64,000 nt of DNA from Thermus arciformis (lineage in GTDB: Bacteria > Deinococcota > Deinococci > Deinococcales > Thermaceae), in the NCBI RefSeq assembly GCF_900102145.1, contig NZ_FNBC01000004.1:52632-116631 (forward strand), read 5' to 3'. Under the pieces are notes generated by a model that did no database searches, was not told the DNA's origin, and saw nothing but the letters and a program-made list of their open reading frames with translations. The position numbers and the translations under genes were made by a program. Below are positions 8,737-16,455 of this stretch, piece by piece; position 1 is the first letter of the stretch, and every line of letters starts with the position of its first letter.

Positions 8737-9241
8737 CCCCGGGGAAGGCGGAAGGGCTCACCTCCTCCTCGGGGGAGAAGAGGCGGATCTCCCGGTACCG
8801 CCCGCCCCGGGGCCTTTGGTGGACCTCCAGGAGGTTCTCCTTTAGGTTCACGAGCCAGACCTCGGGGATGCCAACTTCGGCGTAGAGGGGAAGCTTCACT
8901 TCCCGGTCAAACTCCAAGGAGGTGTCGGCCACCTCCACGAGGAGGAGGACGTCCTCCGGGGTGGGGAGGCGGTCGGCGTAGCGCTCCAGGGGGGGCTTAA
9001 GCACCAGGAGGTCCGGCTCGGGCTCGGAGTCCTCGGAGAGGCGCAAGGGGGACTGGACCGCCACCACGGCCTTTGTGCCCAAAGCCTCCCTAAGCCTGTG
9101 GTCCAGGCGCATTACCGCGTAAAAGTGCTTGGGTCCGATGGGGCTCATCCGGTAGACCTCCCCCCTTAGGAGCTCCACGTGGGGCACCCCCTGGAAGGCC
9201 CGCTCAAACTCCTCTACCCGGAAGCGGTAGCGGGTGACCAT
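8717..9241 (-). CDS. Uma2 family protein (DUF820, restriction-endonuclease fold)
   Basis: A 174-residue protein of the Uma2/DUF820 family with a PD-(D/E)XK-like core: SEPEPDLLVLKPP near residue 93, and LLLVEVADTSLEFDREVKLPLYAEVGIPEVWLV (residues about 119-151), where E and K fit the catalytic positions. The biological role of these proteins is not established; many occur as scattered paralogues. The start at 9241 is supported by CATAAT on this strand six bases upstream and a GGAGG in between. It follows the ABC permease by seven bases and might also be read from that operon. Confidence 0.8.
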   Translation of the reverse strand: MVTRYRFRVEEFERAFQGVPHVELLRGEVYRMSPIGPKHFYAVMRLDHRLREALGTKAVVAVQSPLRLSEDSEPEPDLLVLKPPLERYADRLPTPEDVLLLVEVADTSLEFDREVKLPLYAEVGIPEVWLVNLKENLLEVHQRPRGGRYREIRLFSPEEEVSPSAFPGVRLPWA

Positions 9242-9247
9242 GCCTCC

Positions 9248-9253
9248 ATTATG
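9248..9253 (-). promoter_or_regulatory. -10 element of the Uma2 gene
   Basis: CATAAT on the minus strand ends six bases before the ATG at 9241, leaderless spacing, and overlaps the stop codon of the upstream permease gene. Confidence 0.35.
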
Positions 9254-10025
9254 CCCCCTGGCCCGAGTAGCGCCTGAGGCCGAGCCGCCAGAGGAGGCGG
9301 GAGAGGAGGAGAAAGCCCACGCCCCAGAGGAGCATGACCCAGAGCCCGGGGAAGAGGGCCACTTTCTGCCCGGCGAGGAGGGCCGCGGGGAGGTAGACGA
9401 GGTAGGGGAAGGGGGTGAGGAGGGCGAGGCCCCTTAGGGGTTCGGGGAAGACCTCGAGGGGGGCGATGGTCCCCGAGAGGAAGAGGTAGAGGAGGAAGAA
9501 GACCTCCTCCACGCTGGTGGCCCTTTCCGTCCAGAAGGTGAGCATGGCGGTGGCGTACTGCATGGTGTAGCGGAGGAGGAAGGCGAGGAGGGTGAGGCCT
9601 AGGCCCAAGAGGAAGGCCCCGGGCTCCGGCAGAAAGCGGGCCTCGGGGAAAAGGGCGAAGAAGAGGAGGGTGAGGAGGACGACGAAGGGAAGCCGGGCGA
9701 GCCTTTCCGCGATGTGGGCCGCCAGGTGATCAAAGAAAGGGTCCAGAGGCCTGAGGAGCCTAAAGGAGAGCCTCCCCTCCACCACGTCCCGCTCAAACTC
9801 CCACACCACCCAGACCACCGTGGCCTGGCGCACCAGGAAGACCATGAGGAAGTAGCGGGCGAACTCCCCCGGGCTTAAGGGGAACTCCCCGCCCCTTGCG
9901 GCCTCGGTCCAGACCCCCATGAGGATCAGGGGAAGCGCCCCCGCCAGGGCCCAAAGGAAAAGCTCCGCCCGGTACTCCAGCATGTAGGCCAGGTAGACGG
10001 AGAGGAGGGTCCGCGCCTTTCTCAT
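9249..10025 (-). CDS. ABC-2 type transporter permease (DUF990-like)
   Basis: A 258-residue membrane protein with about six hydrophobic helices and no ATPase motif. It fits the ABC-2 exporter permease class: an N-terminal segment LLSVYLAYMLEYRAELFLWALAG, a cytoplasmic EFERDVVEGRLSFRLLRPLDPF coupling stretch, and later helices. Its start overlaps the ATPase gene by ATGA. A second permease of similar length and pattern (RPLDP here, KPIDP there) diverges from the ATPase at 11050, so the transporter is probably a heterodimer. The substrate is unknown. Confidence 0.85.
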   Translation of the reverse strand: MRKARTLLSVYLAYMLEYRAELFLWALAGALPLILMGVWTEAARGGEFPLSPGEFARYFLMVFLVRQATVVWVVWEFERDVVEGRLSFRLLRPLDPFFDHLAAHIAERLARLPFVVLLTLLFFALFPEARFLPEPGAFLLGLGLTLLAFLLRYTMQYATAMLTFWTERATSVEEVFFLLYLFLSGTIAPLEVFPEPLRGLALLTPFPYLVYLPAALLAGQKVALFPGLWVMLLWGVGFLLLSRLLWRLGLRRYSGQGA

Positions 10026-11026
10026 GCCTCCTCCACCGGAAGGGGGCTTTGGAAGACCTTGGCGATGACCTCCTCTAGGGGAGGCTCCCGGACCTCGAGG
10101 TCCTCCACGGGAAGCCTCTTTAGGATCTCCGCCACCCTCTCCGTGAGCCTCTCCCGGGGCACGAGAAGCCGCGCCTCCCGCCCCTCCAAGGCCCGCACCT
10201 CGCCGAAGGGAAGGAGGGCCTCTTGGGGAAGGGGGCTTCCCAGGGTGAGGCGCACCTCCCGGTAGGGGGCGAACCGGGCCAAAAGCCCCTCGAGGGCCCC
10301 GTCGTAGAGGAGCCTCCCCTGGTGGATGACCAGGACGCGTTCAGAGAGGGCGGCGATGTCCGCCATGTAGTGGCTCGTGAGGAGGACCGTGGCCCCATAG
10401 CGGCGGTTGTACTCCCGGATGAACTCCCGGACCGCCACCTGGGCGTTCACGTCCAGGCCCAGGGTGGGCTCGTCCAGGAAGAGGACCTCCGGGCGGTGGA
10501 GGAGGGCGGCCAAGAGCTCGGCCTTCATCCTCTCCCCTAAGGAGAGCTTGCGCACGGGCTGGTGAAGCTTCTTTTCCAGGGAGAGCATCTCCGCAAGCTC
10601 CCCCACCCGCTTCCGGAACTCCCCTTCAGGGATCTCGTAGATGGCGGCGTTCAGGCGGAAGGAGTCCATGGCCGGGAGGTCCCAGATGAGCTGCTGCTTG
10701 TTCCCCATGACCAGGGTGATCTTCCTGAGGAAGGCCTTTTCCCTCCTCCAGGGCACGTGCCCCGCCACCAGGGCCTTGCCCCTCGTGGGGTGGACGAGGC
10801 CCGTGAGCATCTTGAGGGTGGTGGTCTTCCCGGCCCCGTTCGGGCCCAAAAACCCCACCACCTCCCCGGGAAGGATCCGGAAGGAAACCCCTTCCACGGC
10901 CCGGATGGTCTGGTAGCGTCGGCGGAGGAAGTGGCGGAGCGTCCCCAGGAGGGAGTCTTCCTTCAGGGCCACCCGGTAGTGCCGGGTGAGGTCTTCCGCC
11001 ACCACGATGGGGCTTGCGCCCGCCAT
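10022..11026 (-). CDS. ABC transporter ATP-binding protein (ABC-2 exporter type)
   Basis: The ATPase of the exporter has 334 residues. Walker A is GPNGAGKTT near residue 60, the signature is LSLGERMKAELLAALLHRP, Walker B is VLFLDEPTLGLD, and the switch histidine is in LLTSHYM. The long linker before Walker A (LLGTLRHFLRRRYQTIRAVEGVSF) is typical of the subgroup paired with DUF990 permeases. It has a C-terminal extension of about 90 residues. The start ATG at 11026 has TAGACT ending seven bases upstream on this strand. It overlaps the permease at 10025 by four bases. Confidence 0.92.
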   Translation of the reverse strand: MAGASPIVVAEDLTRHYRVALKEDSLLGTLRHFLRRRYQTIRAVEGVSFRILPGEVVGFLGPNGAGKTTTLKMLTGLVHPTRGKALVAGHVPWRREKAFLRKITLVMGNKQQLIWDLPAMDSFRLNAAIYEIPEGEFRKRVGELAEMLSLEKKLHQPVRKLSLGERMKAELLAALLHRPEVLFLDEPTLGLDVNAQVAVREFIREYNRRYGATVLLTSHYMADIAALSERVLVIHQGRLLYDGALEGLLARFAPYREVRLTLGSPLPQEALLPFGEVRALEGREARLLVPRERLTERVAEILKRLPVEDLEVREPPLEEVIAKVFQSPLPVEEA

Positions 11027-11033
11027 GCCTCCA

Positions 11034-11043
11034 AGTCTACCTT
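11034..11043. promoter_or_regulatory. Overlapping divergent -10 elements of the ABC exporter
   Basis: Minus-strand TAGACT (11034-11039) ends seven bases before the ATG at 11026, and plus-strand TACCTT (11038-11043) ends six bases before the GTG at 11050. The two start codons are only 23 bases apart, so both messages would be leaderless and the two polymerases would compete. Confidence 0.4.
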
Positions 11044-11049
11044 GGGAGG

Positions 11050-11823
11050 GTGCGCTACCTCCGGGTTTTGCGCCTCTTCCTCCTCACCTCCTTGGCGGCG
11101 GAGATGGAGTACCGGGCGAACTTCTACCTGGGCCTCCTCTCCTCCTTCCTCACCCTCCTCGGCGCCCTCTTCGGCCTCCTCCTCCTCTACCAGGGGGGGT
11201 ACAGGCCCGGGGGGTGGCGGCTGGAGGAGGCCCTTTTGGTCCTTTCCGCCTTCACCCTGCTTCAGGGCCTCGCGAGCACCCTCCTCGCCCCCAACCTCAA
11301 CAAGATCGTGGAGCACGTGCAGCAGGGGACCTTGGACTTCGTCCTCCTCAAGCCCATAGACCCCCAGTTCTGGCTCTCCTTCCGCGCCTTCTCTCCCTGG
11401 GGCCTGGGGGACTTCCTCCTGGGGATGGGGCTTCTCCTTTACGCGGGGGAGCGGCTTGGCCTTGGGCTTGGAGGCTACCTTCTCTTCCTCTTCTACCTGG
11501 CCTTGGGAAGCGTCATGCTCTACAGCCTCTGGTTCCTCCTCGCCACCACCAGCATCTGGTTCGTGAAGATCTACAACGTCACCGAGGTGTTGAGAGGGCT
11601 TTTGGAAGCCGGGCGCTTTCCCATCTCCAGCTACCCGGCCCTCTACCGGGTCTTCTTCACCTTCGTGGTGCCCGTGGCCTTCCTCACCACGGTGCCCGCG
11701 GAGGCGGCCTTGGGAAGGGGAGAGGCCACTTTCCTTGCCCTCCTCCTCGCCCTCTTCCTCCTAGCCCTGGCCCGGGGCTTCTTCCGCCTGGCCCTTAGGA
11801 GCTACACCTCGGCGAGCAGCTGA
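11050..11823 (+). CDS. ABC-2 type transporter permease, second subunit
   Basis: A 257-residue permease with about six membrane helices, starting VRYLRVLRLFLLTSLAAEMEYR, and carrying the coupling stretch QQGTLDFVLLKPIDPQFW that mirrors RLLRPLDP of the other permease. The GTG at 11050 is preferred over a TTG at 11014 because the latter would overlap the divergent ATPase start, and because the length then equals that of the partner permease. It lies on the opposite strand from the ATPase and partner permease, yet is surely part of the same exporter. Confidence 0.85.
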   Translation: MRYLRVLRLFLLTSLAAEMEYRANFYLGLLSSFLTLLGALFGLLLLYQGGYRPGGWRLEEALLVLSAFTLLQGLASTLLAPNLNKIVEHVQQGTLDFVLLKPIDPQFWLSFRAFSPWGLGDFLLGMGLLLYAGERLGLGLGGYLLFLFYLALGSVMLYSLWFLLATTSIWFVKIYNVTEVLRGLLEAGRFPISSYPALYRVFFTFVVPVAFLTTVPAEAALGRGEATFLALLLALFLLALARGFFRLALRSYTSASS

Positions 11824-11867
11824 GCGCCTACGCGTTGATTTCGCTGCAGGTGACCCCTAAGCGGCTG

Positions 11868-11960
11868 CACGTTGATTTCGCAACACGGGTTGCCCGAAAT
11901 AAGGCTTGGGAAGGTCCTTTTGGGGCCCCCACCGCGGCGAAAGCCGCGGTGGGGTACTTA
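11868..11960 (+). repeat. Dispersed repeat, copy 1
   Basis: The unit reads GCACGTTGATTTCGC, a variable centre, CTTTTGGGGCCCCC, a hairpin, then GGGGTACTTAG. The same landmarks in the same order occur in inverted orientation at 47105-47191: CACCTTGATTTCGCC, CTCTTTTGGGGCCCCCGC, and AGGGGTACTTAG on the minus strand. The ends are conserved and the hairpin interior differs, which points to an RNA or DNA structure rather than coding sequence. The family name is not known to me. Confidence 0.7.
11927..11954. repeat. Perfect hairpin within dispersed repeat
   Basis: CCCCACCGCGGC (11927-11938), loop GAAA, GCCGCGGTGGGG (11943-11954): a 12-pair perfect stem with a GNRA tetraloop. It is followed by TACTTAGTTT rather than a U-tract. 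Confidence 0.85.
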
Positions 11961-12017
11961 GTTTGAGCCCAGGAGCACGTCTTTTGAGGGTCCCGCCGCG
12001 GTGAAAGCAGGAGGGTT

Positions 12018-13904
12018 TTAGTAAACTTGCTCCCTCTGGCCATAGCTGAAGACGCTCACGCTGGTCACCTGGTCCCTACCGGTGGTAGGGAAGAAGGGGG
12101 GAGCGAGCCCTTGGAGGAAGCGGCGGTCATAGGTGAAGGCCCGGCCATAGCCCGTTGAGTTTTGCCCGGTTTGGCTGTTGAAGGTTCCGAAGGCTCCGTA
12201 GTAGTACTCAATGATCCCCCCGATGAGGTGAACGGAGCCCTTGTTAGGGATGCTGTCGTAGTTCTCCACCCCAACGACTCCCCTGGCGCTCATGAGGGTA
12301 GCGTGCACGTGGAGATCCCTGGGAGCGTTGCGGCCGATCCACACATTCCCCCCCTGGCTGTAGACCCCGAGGACGTTCCGGGCAGCGAGGTTGTCGCAGG
12401 TGGGCGGGGCGACTGTACCGTCGGGCCTGCGGGTAGGCACGCCGGAGCAGGGCGGGGACTCGTACTTGAGGTCGTTGCCGATCTTGATATCCCCTGAGGC
12501 CGCCACGGTGATCTGGGCGAACTCTGCCAGGGCCGGGGAGGCGGTGGCGGGGTCATTGGGGTTGGCGCGGTCGGGTCCCAGCAGGTTCTGGACCTTTCCG
12601 CCCGTGAAGATGACGCCGTTGAAGCGCACGGGATTGCCGTTCCTCAAAACTTGTTGCCAAGAAGGACGGGGATTCGTTTGGTATTGGTAGAGGATCCCAT
12701 TTTCACCGTAGCGGTAGGTCTCGGAGGCCGTTTGACTGCATTGGGGGTTTTGGCAGTAGGTCACCTCTATGTACTGGTACTTGGTGACTCCAACAGGCAG
12801 GGGAAGGGCGCAGGGCACCTCTTGACCAGTAGTGTTGTTAACGCACTTGCGGGAAAGCCGAAGGGTTTGGATGTCGTTCTGGTAGTAAAGGCCGCCTGCC
12901 CGTGCAGCCGCCTCTTGGTCCTGGCTGTTTTGGGGGAGGGGGATGAAGCTGGCGTTCCAGTCTACCCCCGCGGTGAACTCGGGGGCGTGGGTGCCGTACA
13001 CGTTGGTATAGGAGGGCTGGCTGGCGTTGGGCTGCATGTTCCCGGCGAGCACAAAGCCTTGGCCATAGAAGTAGGCCCCCGGCCGGGTCTGGCCCTGGCA
13101 AGAGGCTGTGCCGGGGTTGGTGCACCCTGCGCTGGTCACCTCTCCTCCGAACCAAGGCTTGCGGTAGAAGCGGAAGTGCCCGTTGGTGTGGACGGGGCCG
13201 TCAAAGAGGGTGCGATCGGTAAACCAGACCTCGGTGCCGTCTCGCAGGGTATGGACGTTGGTGAAGAGGGCGTACCGGGCGAAGCTGGAGCGGCCCACGG
13301 TGAAACGGTACTCCCCTTGAAGGACGATGTTACGCCGGTACTGGCCTATGGAGGCTTCCGCCACCATGACGAAGGGCAGGGCGTAGGTTTGGCTGGTGGC
13401 GGTCCCCGCCCCTGTTCTAGGGCTTCCCTCCACGAAGCGGCCCGGGGGCAGGCGGAGGTTCTCGGGCAGGGGGGTACCGCAGGCCTGAGGGGTGAAGTAG
13501 ACCCTAAGCCTCACCGAAGCGGCGGAGTTTCCGGGAGCCAGATTGACCCCGCACAGAAGTGGGTCCAGCTGCCCCTGGAGTTGCTGGGCGAGCCCCGAAA
13601 GGGCTTGGGCCACCCCTACAGGGTCAGGCGTGGGGCCCTGGGTGTTGCCCCCGTAGGCCCAGGCGTCGGTGCTGCTTGCGGTCTGGCGCACCAGGGCGTC
13701 CAGCTTCTGCCTCCCCGTGGTGCTGAGGAAGTTCCCGCCCACGTTGGCGGCGCCTCTGGCCAGCATAAGCGTCTGGACAATGGCCTGGTCCTGGCCGCTG
13801 TGGCGGATCTCCCCCAGGGTGCGCAGGAAGATCAGGGTTCCGATGCCCGAGATCACCACGAGGGTAGCCAAGGCGAGAACGATGGCGATGCCCTTGCTTT
13901 TCAT
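12018..13904 (-). CDS. ComZ-like large minor pilin / competence protein (DUF4900-like)
   Basis: A 628-residue protein with a pilin-like N-terminus: MKSKG followed by hydrophobic IAIVLALATLVVISGIGTL. The glutamate found at position 5 of mature pilins is absent, as in the tip pseudopilin PilX/GspK. The bulk is exported, with repetitive Gly/Asn-rich segments (GGNVWIGRNAPRD, GVVGVENYDSIPNKGSVHLI, GGIIEYYYGAFGTF) that suggest a beta-solenoid. Four clear Cys pairs are visible. In T. thermophilus HB27, ComZ is a tip pilin with a beta-solenoid and DNA binding, needed for transformation. Position after three minor-pilin genes supports the match. GC content is visibly lower than the genome norm. Confidence 0.75.
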   Translation of the reverse strand: MKSKGIAIVLALATLVVISGIGTLIFLRTLGEIRHSGQDQAIVQTLMLARGAANVGGNFLSTTGRQKLDALVRQTASSTDAWAYGGNTQGPTPDPVGVAQALSGLAQQLQGQLDPLLCGVNLAPGNSAASVRLRVYFTPQACGTPLPENLRLPPGRFVEGSPRTGAGTATSQTYALPFVMVAEASIGQYRRNIVLQGEYRFTVGRSSFARYALFTNVHTLRDGTEVWFTDRTLFDGPVHTNGHFRFYRKPWFGGEVTSAGCTNPGTASCQGQTRPGAYFYGQGFVLAGNMQPNASQPSYTNVYGTHAPEFTAGVDWNASFIPLPQNSQDQEAAARAGGLYYQNDIQTLRLSRKCVNNTTGQEVPCALPLPVGVTKYQYIEVTYCQNPQCSQTASETYRYGENGILYQYQTNPRPSWQQVLRNGNPVRFNGVIFTGGKVQNLLGPDRANPNDPATASPALAEFAQITVAASGDIKIGNDLKYESPPCSGVPTRRPDGTVAPPTCDNLAARNVLGVYSQGGNVWIGRNAPRDLHVHATLMSARGVVGVENYDSIPNKGSVHLIGGIIEYYYGAFGTFNSQTGQNSTGYGRAFTYDRRFLQGLAPPFFPTTGRDQVTSVSVFSYGQREQVY

Positions 13905-13923
13905 GATCCCCTCCTCCTGATCC

Positions 13924-14838
13924 TTAGCGGCATGCCAGGATGCGCTTTGCTTGGTTTGAGCTTAGCTCCACCTGGCTCGTGTAGGTGCGGGAGAACCTCC
14001 GGCCGCGGGAGAGGAAGCTCGCTTCCAGGGTGACGGAAAGCCTCCTCAAGCTGTAAACCTTCCCCGTGGTGCCCTGGGTCACCTGGTAGGGAGGAGCGCT
14101 GGTGGGGTTGGTGAAGTCGTAGCTCGGGGTGTAATTGTCGCCAGAAGGGTCCGTTACCGTGTCGCCGAAGGCCGCTTCGTAGACGTAGTGGAGTTCAAAG
14201 CGGTCAAGGTCAAAGGCCACGGGCACCTCGTCAACCTCATCACCCCTCCCCTCCCGGTAGACCAGCTGTCGGCCTATAGGATCGTAGCGGAAGCCCAGGG
14301 TGCGTACCCGGAAGAGCAGGGTGTTCGGGGTGTAGTCAATGGTGTTGCCGCACCCGGCATGGACCACATGCCAGCGGTTGGGCTCGCCCCCCACACGGTT
14401 GACCTGGGTCACCGGGAGGATTACCCCGTCCCCGGCGTTATTAACCATGAGAACGAAGTCCCCCGGGGTGATGCCGATTTGATCGGGGTCAGAGGCTAAA
14501 ACCACGATCTTGGCCTCAGCGGCCTGCTTGAAGCTGCTGTTGCTCCCGCTATCGTGGGGCAGCACCGGGTAGCCCGCCCCGCCCTCGAGGAGGGCGAAGG
14601 AAATGCTTCCCCTTCCGCTCGGATAGGGAGTGGCGGCAATGCCCCCGAGGACGGCGCTCCGGAGGTCCTGGCTGAAGACCTCCACGATGCGCCTGAGCTT
14701 CGCCTGGGCGCTCACGGTGGCGTCTAGGTCCGAACGGCTTTGCATAAACTGCACCACAGCCCCGTAGGCCAAGGCCAAAACCGTGCCTAGGATGGCCAGG
14801 GCTAGCAGGAGTTCCAGAAGCGTTAGACCCTTGCGCAT
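13924..14838 (-). CDS. Prepilin-like protein, GspJ/PilW type (PilA3-like)
   Basis: A 304-residue prepilin: MRKG, cleavage, then LTLLELLLALAILGTVLALAYGAVV with the conserved glutamate at mature position 5. The large beta-rich remainder is in the size range of GspJ/PilW minor pseudopilins. It follows PilA2-like after a 13-base gap with ribosome site AGGAGG, and precedes the ComZ-like gene. In Thermus such proteins prime pilus assembly and act in DNA uptake. The assignment to PilA3 comes from gene order recalled from HB27. Confidence 0.82.
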   Translation of the reverse strand: MRKGLTLLELLLALAILGTVLALAYGAVVQFMQSRSDLDATVSAQAKLRRIVEVFSQDLRSAVLGGIAATPYPSGRGSISFALLEGGAGYPVLPHDSGSNSSFKQAAEAKIVVLASDPDQIGITPGDFVLMVNNAGDGVILPVTQVNRVGGEPNRWHVVHAGCGNTIDYTPNTLLFRVRTLGFRYDPIGRQLVYREGRGDEVDEVPVAFDLDRFELHYVYEAAFGDTVTDPSGDNYTPSYDFTNPTSAPPYQVTQGTTGKVYSLRRLSVTLEASFLSRGRRFSRTYTSQVELSSNQAKRILACR

Positions 14839-14851
14839 GCCTAGCCTCCTT

Positions 14852-15337
14852 TTAGTTGATTCCGGGAAGAAGAGGGGCGCTAGGGGTCCCCGAAAGTGGT
14901 GGGGAAGCGTAGGTCCGGGCCTCCGCGCAGTGTTCCCCGCCTGTCTGGCGCCAGCAGACCTGGATTCGGTACTCGTTCACCGCAACCCCCAGGTTCCCTG
15001 TCCAAGGCGGAGACCCCAGGTTTTCAATCCTTACCCGGTAGAGGTCTGGGTTGGCGAAGCGGACTTCCCTGGGAAGGTCTGGAAAGGCCTGCCTCAGGTT
15101 CCCATAGTCATAGGTGAGGCTGTTGGCGGGGAGAAGGCTTGTTTCTCCGCCCACCATCCTGCGCCCGATATAGTTGAGGATCTGCACGGCTTGAGTGCGG
15201 GCTCCGGTGATGGAGGTCTGGCGAAGGCTGGTGACCAGCGTGGCGTTGAGGGCCGCAAGCACTATGCCCAAGATGGCCAGGGCCAACAGAACCTCTACGA
15301 GGGAGAAGCCTTTGGATGAGAAGGAAAGGCCTTTCAT
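14852..15337 (-). CDS. Prepilin-like protein, GspI/PilV type (PilA2-like)
   Basis: A 161-residue prepilin with leader MKGLSFSSKG, cleavage site G|FSLVE, and hydrophobic helix VLLALAILGIVLAALNATL. The glutamate at mature position 5 is kept. Two Cys in the C-terminal part (QVCWRQTGGEHCAEA) may form a disulfide. Start overlaps the preceding pilin stop (ATGA). The role expected is minor pilin in type IV pili and natural transformation. Confidence 0.82.
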   Translation of the reverse strand: MKGLSFSSKGFSLVEVLLALAILGIVLAALNATLVTSLRQTSITGARTQAVQILNYIGRRMVGGETSLLPANSLTYDYGNLRQAFPDLPREVRFANPDLYRVRIENLGSPPWTGNLGVAVNEYRIQVCWRQTGGEHCAEARTYASPPLSGTPSAPLLPGIN

Positions 15338-15768
15338 GGCTCCACCTTTGCTTCCCCGATGAGGGAAACCACGTAGGTGTAGGTTTTTGAACCCAGGCTC
15401 ACCCGGAAGCTGAGGGGCCGGGTGAGGCTGTTACCGCTGGCGTCCTCCACCTTGCCCGGGGGGGTAAGCCGCGCGACCACGCCCCTGGGAAGGGTCAGGG
15501 ACACGCCTTGAGGCACTTCTAAGGTGCGCAAGACCTGGGTTCCATTCCTGATCTCCAGCCGATTTCCTGTGAAAACCACATCCAGAAGGGCTCCTCGGCT
15601 CGCGGCCTCGGTGGCCCCCTGCCAAAAAAAGCTCTGCAAGGAACGGAGGAAAGCCGCCTGTTCCTGGCCTTTTAGGGTCCTTTGGCCGTTGAAAGCCGCT
15701 ATGGCCAGGATAACCATAAGGACCCCGATCACAACCAGAAGTTCTATCAGGGTCATTCCCTTGCGCAT
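15334..15768 (-). CDS. Prepilin-like protein, GspH/FimT type (PilA1-like)
   Basis: A 144-residue protein: MRKG|MTLIELLVVIGVLMVILAI is a textbook prepilin N-terminus with Glu5, followed by a GspH/FimT-like globular domain. It is first in the pilin operon. The start at 15768 is chosen for its ribosome site GGGGAGG and position of the prepilin leader; the frame continues open upstream but over the plsY region. A -10-like TATTCT lies at 15787-15792 on this strand. Minor pilins of this class help initiate pilus assembly. Confidence 0.85.
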   Translation of the reverse strand: MRKGMTLIELLVVIGVLMVILAIAAFNGQRTLKGQEQAAFLRSLQSFFWQGATEAASRGALLDVVFTGNRLEIRNGTQVLRTLEVPQGVSLTLPRGVVARLTPPGKVEDASGNSLTRPLSFRVSLGSKTYTYVVSLIGEAKVEP

Positions 15769-15786
15769 ACCACCTCCCCTGTGGGG

Positions 15787-15792
15787 AGAATA
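15787..15792 (-). promoter_or_regulatory. Possible -10 element of the pilin operon
   Basis: TATTCT on the minus strand lies 18 bases before the pilA1-like ATG, with GATGTC 18 bases further upstream as a weak -35. Confidence 0.35.
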
Positions 15793-15808
15793 CCCCGGAC
15801 AAGCACCC

Positions 15809-15838
15809 CTGACATCCCCCAAATGGGGGGGATAGAAT
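15809..15838 (+). promoter_or_regulatory. plsY promoter with internal palindrome
   Basis: CTGACA (15809-15814), an 18-base spacer and TAGAAT (15833-15838), eight bases before the plsY ATG. The spacer is almost entirely a palindrome, ATCCCCC-AAAT-GGGGGGGAT (15814-15833), which could be an operator for a dimeric repressor. It also lies between the divergent pilin and plsY starts. Confidence 0.5.
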
Positions 15839-15846
15839 GGCCTGGC

Positions 15847-16446
15847 ATGTGGGCGGTGCTTTGGGTGCTCCTCCTCGCCTACCTCTTCGGCTCCATCCCC
15901 GCCGGGGTGCTGGTGGCCCGCACCTACGGGGTAGACCTCCGCAAGGTGGGCTCGGGGAACATCGGGGCCACCAACGTCCTGCGTGCCCTCGGGTGGGGGC
16001 CGGCTTTGGTGGTGGCCTTCTTTGACGTCTTCAAGGGCGGGATCGCCGTCCTCGTGGCCCGGGCCTTTGGCCTTTCCGACTGGATGCTGGGCGGGGTGGC
16101 CTTGATGGCGGTTTTGGGCCACAACTACTCGGTCTTCCTCCGCTTCCGCGGGGGAAAGGGGGTGGCCACGAGCTTCGGCACCCTCCTCTTCCTGGACCCC
16201 GTCTTGGCCCTTTGGACCTTCCCCATCGGGGTGAGCGTGATGCTCCTCACCCGCTACGTCTCCGCGGGGAGCATGACCGGGGCGGTGGCGGCCTTCGTCC
16301 TCTCCCTGGCCTTGGGCAGGCCCCTTTGGGAGGTGGCCACGGTCTTCCTCATGGCCCTCCTCATCTTCTGGACCCACCGGGAAAACCTCAAGCGCCTCCG
16401 GGAGGGAACGGAGAGGCGGCTTGGAGAGCGGGTGGAGGCGCGCTAA
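15847..16446 (+). CDS. plsY: Glycerol-3-phosphate acyltransferase PlsY
   Basis: PlsY transfers an acyl group from acyl-phosphate to glycerol-3-phosphate at the inner membrane, the first step of phospholipid synthesis. The protein has 199 residues and about five helices. Family motifs are [13 protein letters not shown] near residue 15, [17 protein letters not shown] near residue 36, and [21 protein letters not shown] near residue 96. The ATG at 15847 follows TAGAAT by eight bases and gives the standard N-terminus. Confidence 0.95.
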   Translation: MWAVLWVLLLAYLFGSIPAGVLVARTYGVDLRKVGSGNIGATNVLRALGWGPALVVAFFDVFKGGIAVLVARAFGLSDWMLGGVALMAVLGHNYSVFLRFRGGKGVATSFGTLLFLDPVLALWTFPIGVSVMLLTRYVSAGSMTGAVAAFVLSLALGRPLWEVATVFLMALLIFWTHRENLKRLREGTERRLGERVEAR

Positions 16447-16449
16447 ACT
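16444..16449 (+). promoter_or_regulatory. -10-like element of the MntA-HepT pair
   Basis: TAAACT, beginning with the plsY stop codon, ends six bases before the GTG at 16456. GGAGGT directly before the GTG gives a ribosome site as well, so either mode of initiation is possible. Confidence 0.35.
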
Positions 16450-16455
16450 GGAGGT

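Larger units (their letters stand above)
11824..12017. other. Noncoding interval between convergent genes, holding repeat and hairpins
   Basis: No plausible gene is present. The interval contains two copies of GTTGATTTCGC 37 bases apart (11834-11844 and 11871-11881), a perfect GNRA-capped hairpin at 11927-11954, and a decayed second version of the hairpin block (11981-12015: CTTTTGAGGG, then CCGCCGCGGTGAAAGCAGG). It separates the convergent ABC permease and pilin cluster, so the hairpin may also serve as terminator, although no U-tract follows. Confidence 0.7.

Noticed and set aside
11955..11964. U-tract for a terminator after the perfect hairpin
   Set aside because: The sequence is TACTTAGTTT, too poor in consecutive T's to call an intrinsic terminator; the hairpin is better seen as part of the repeat.
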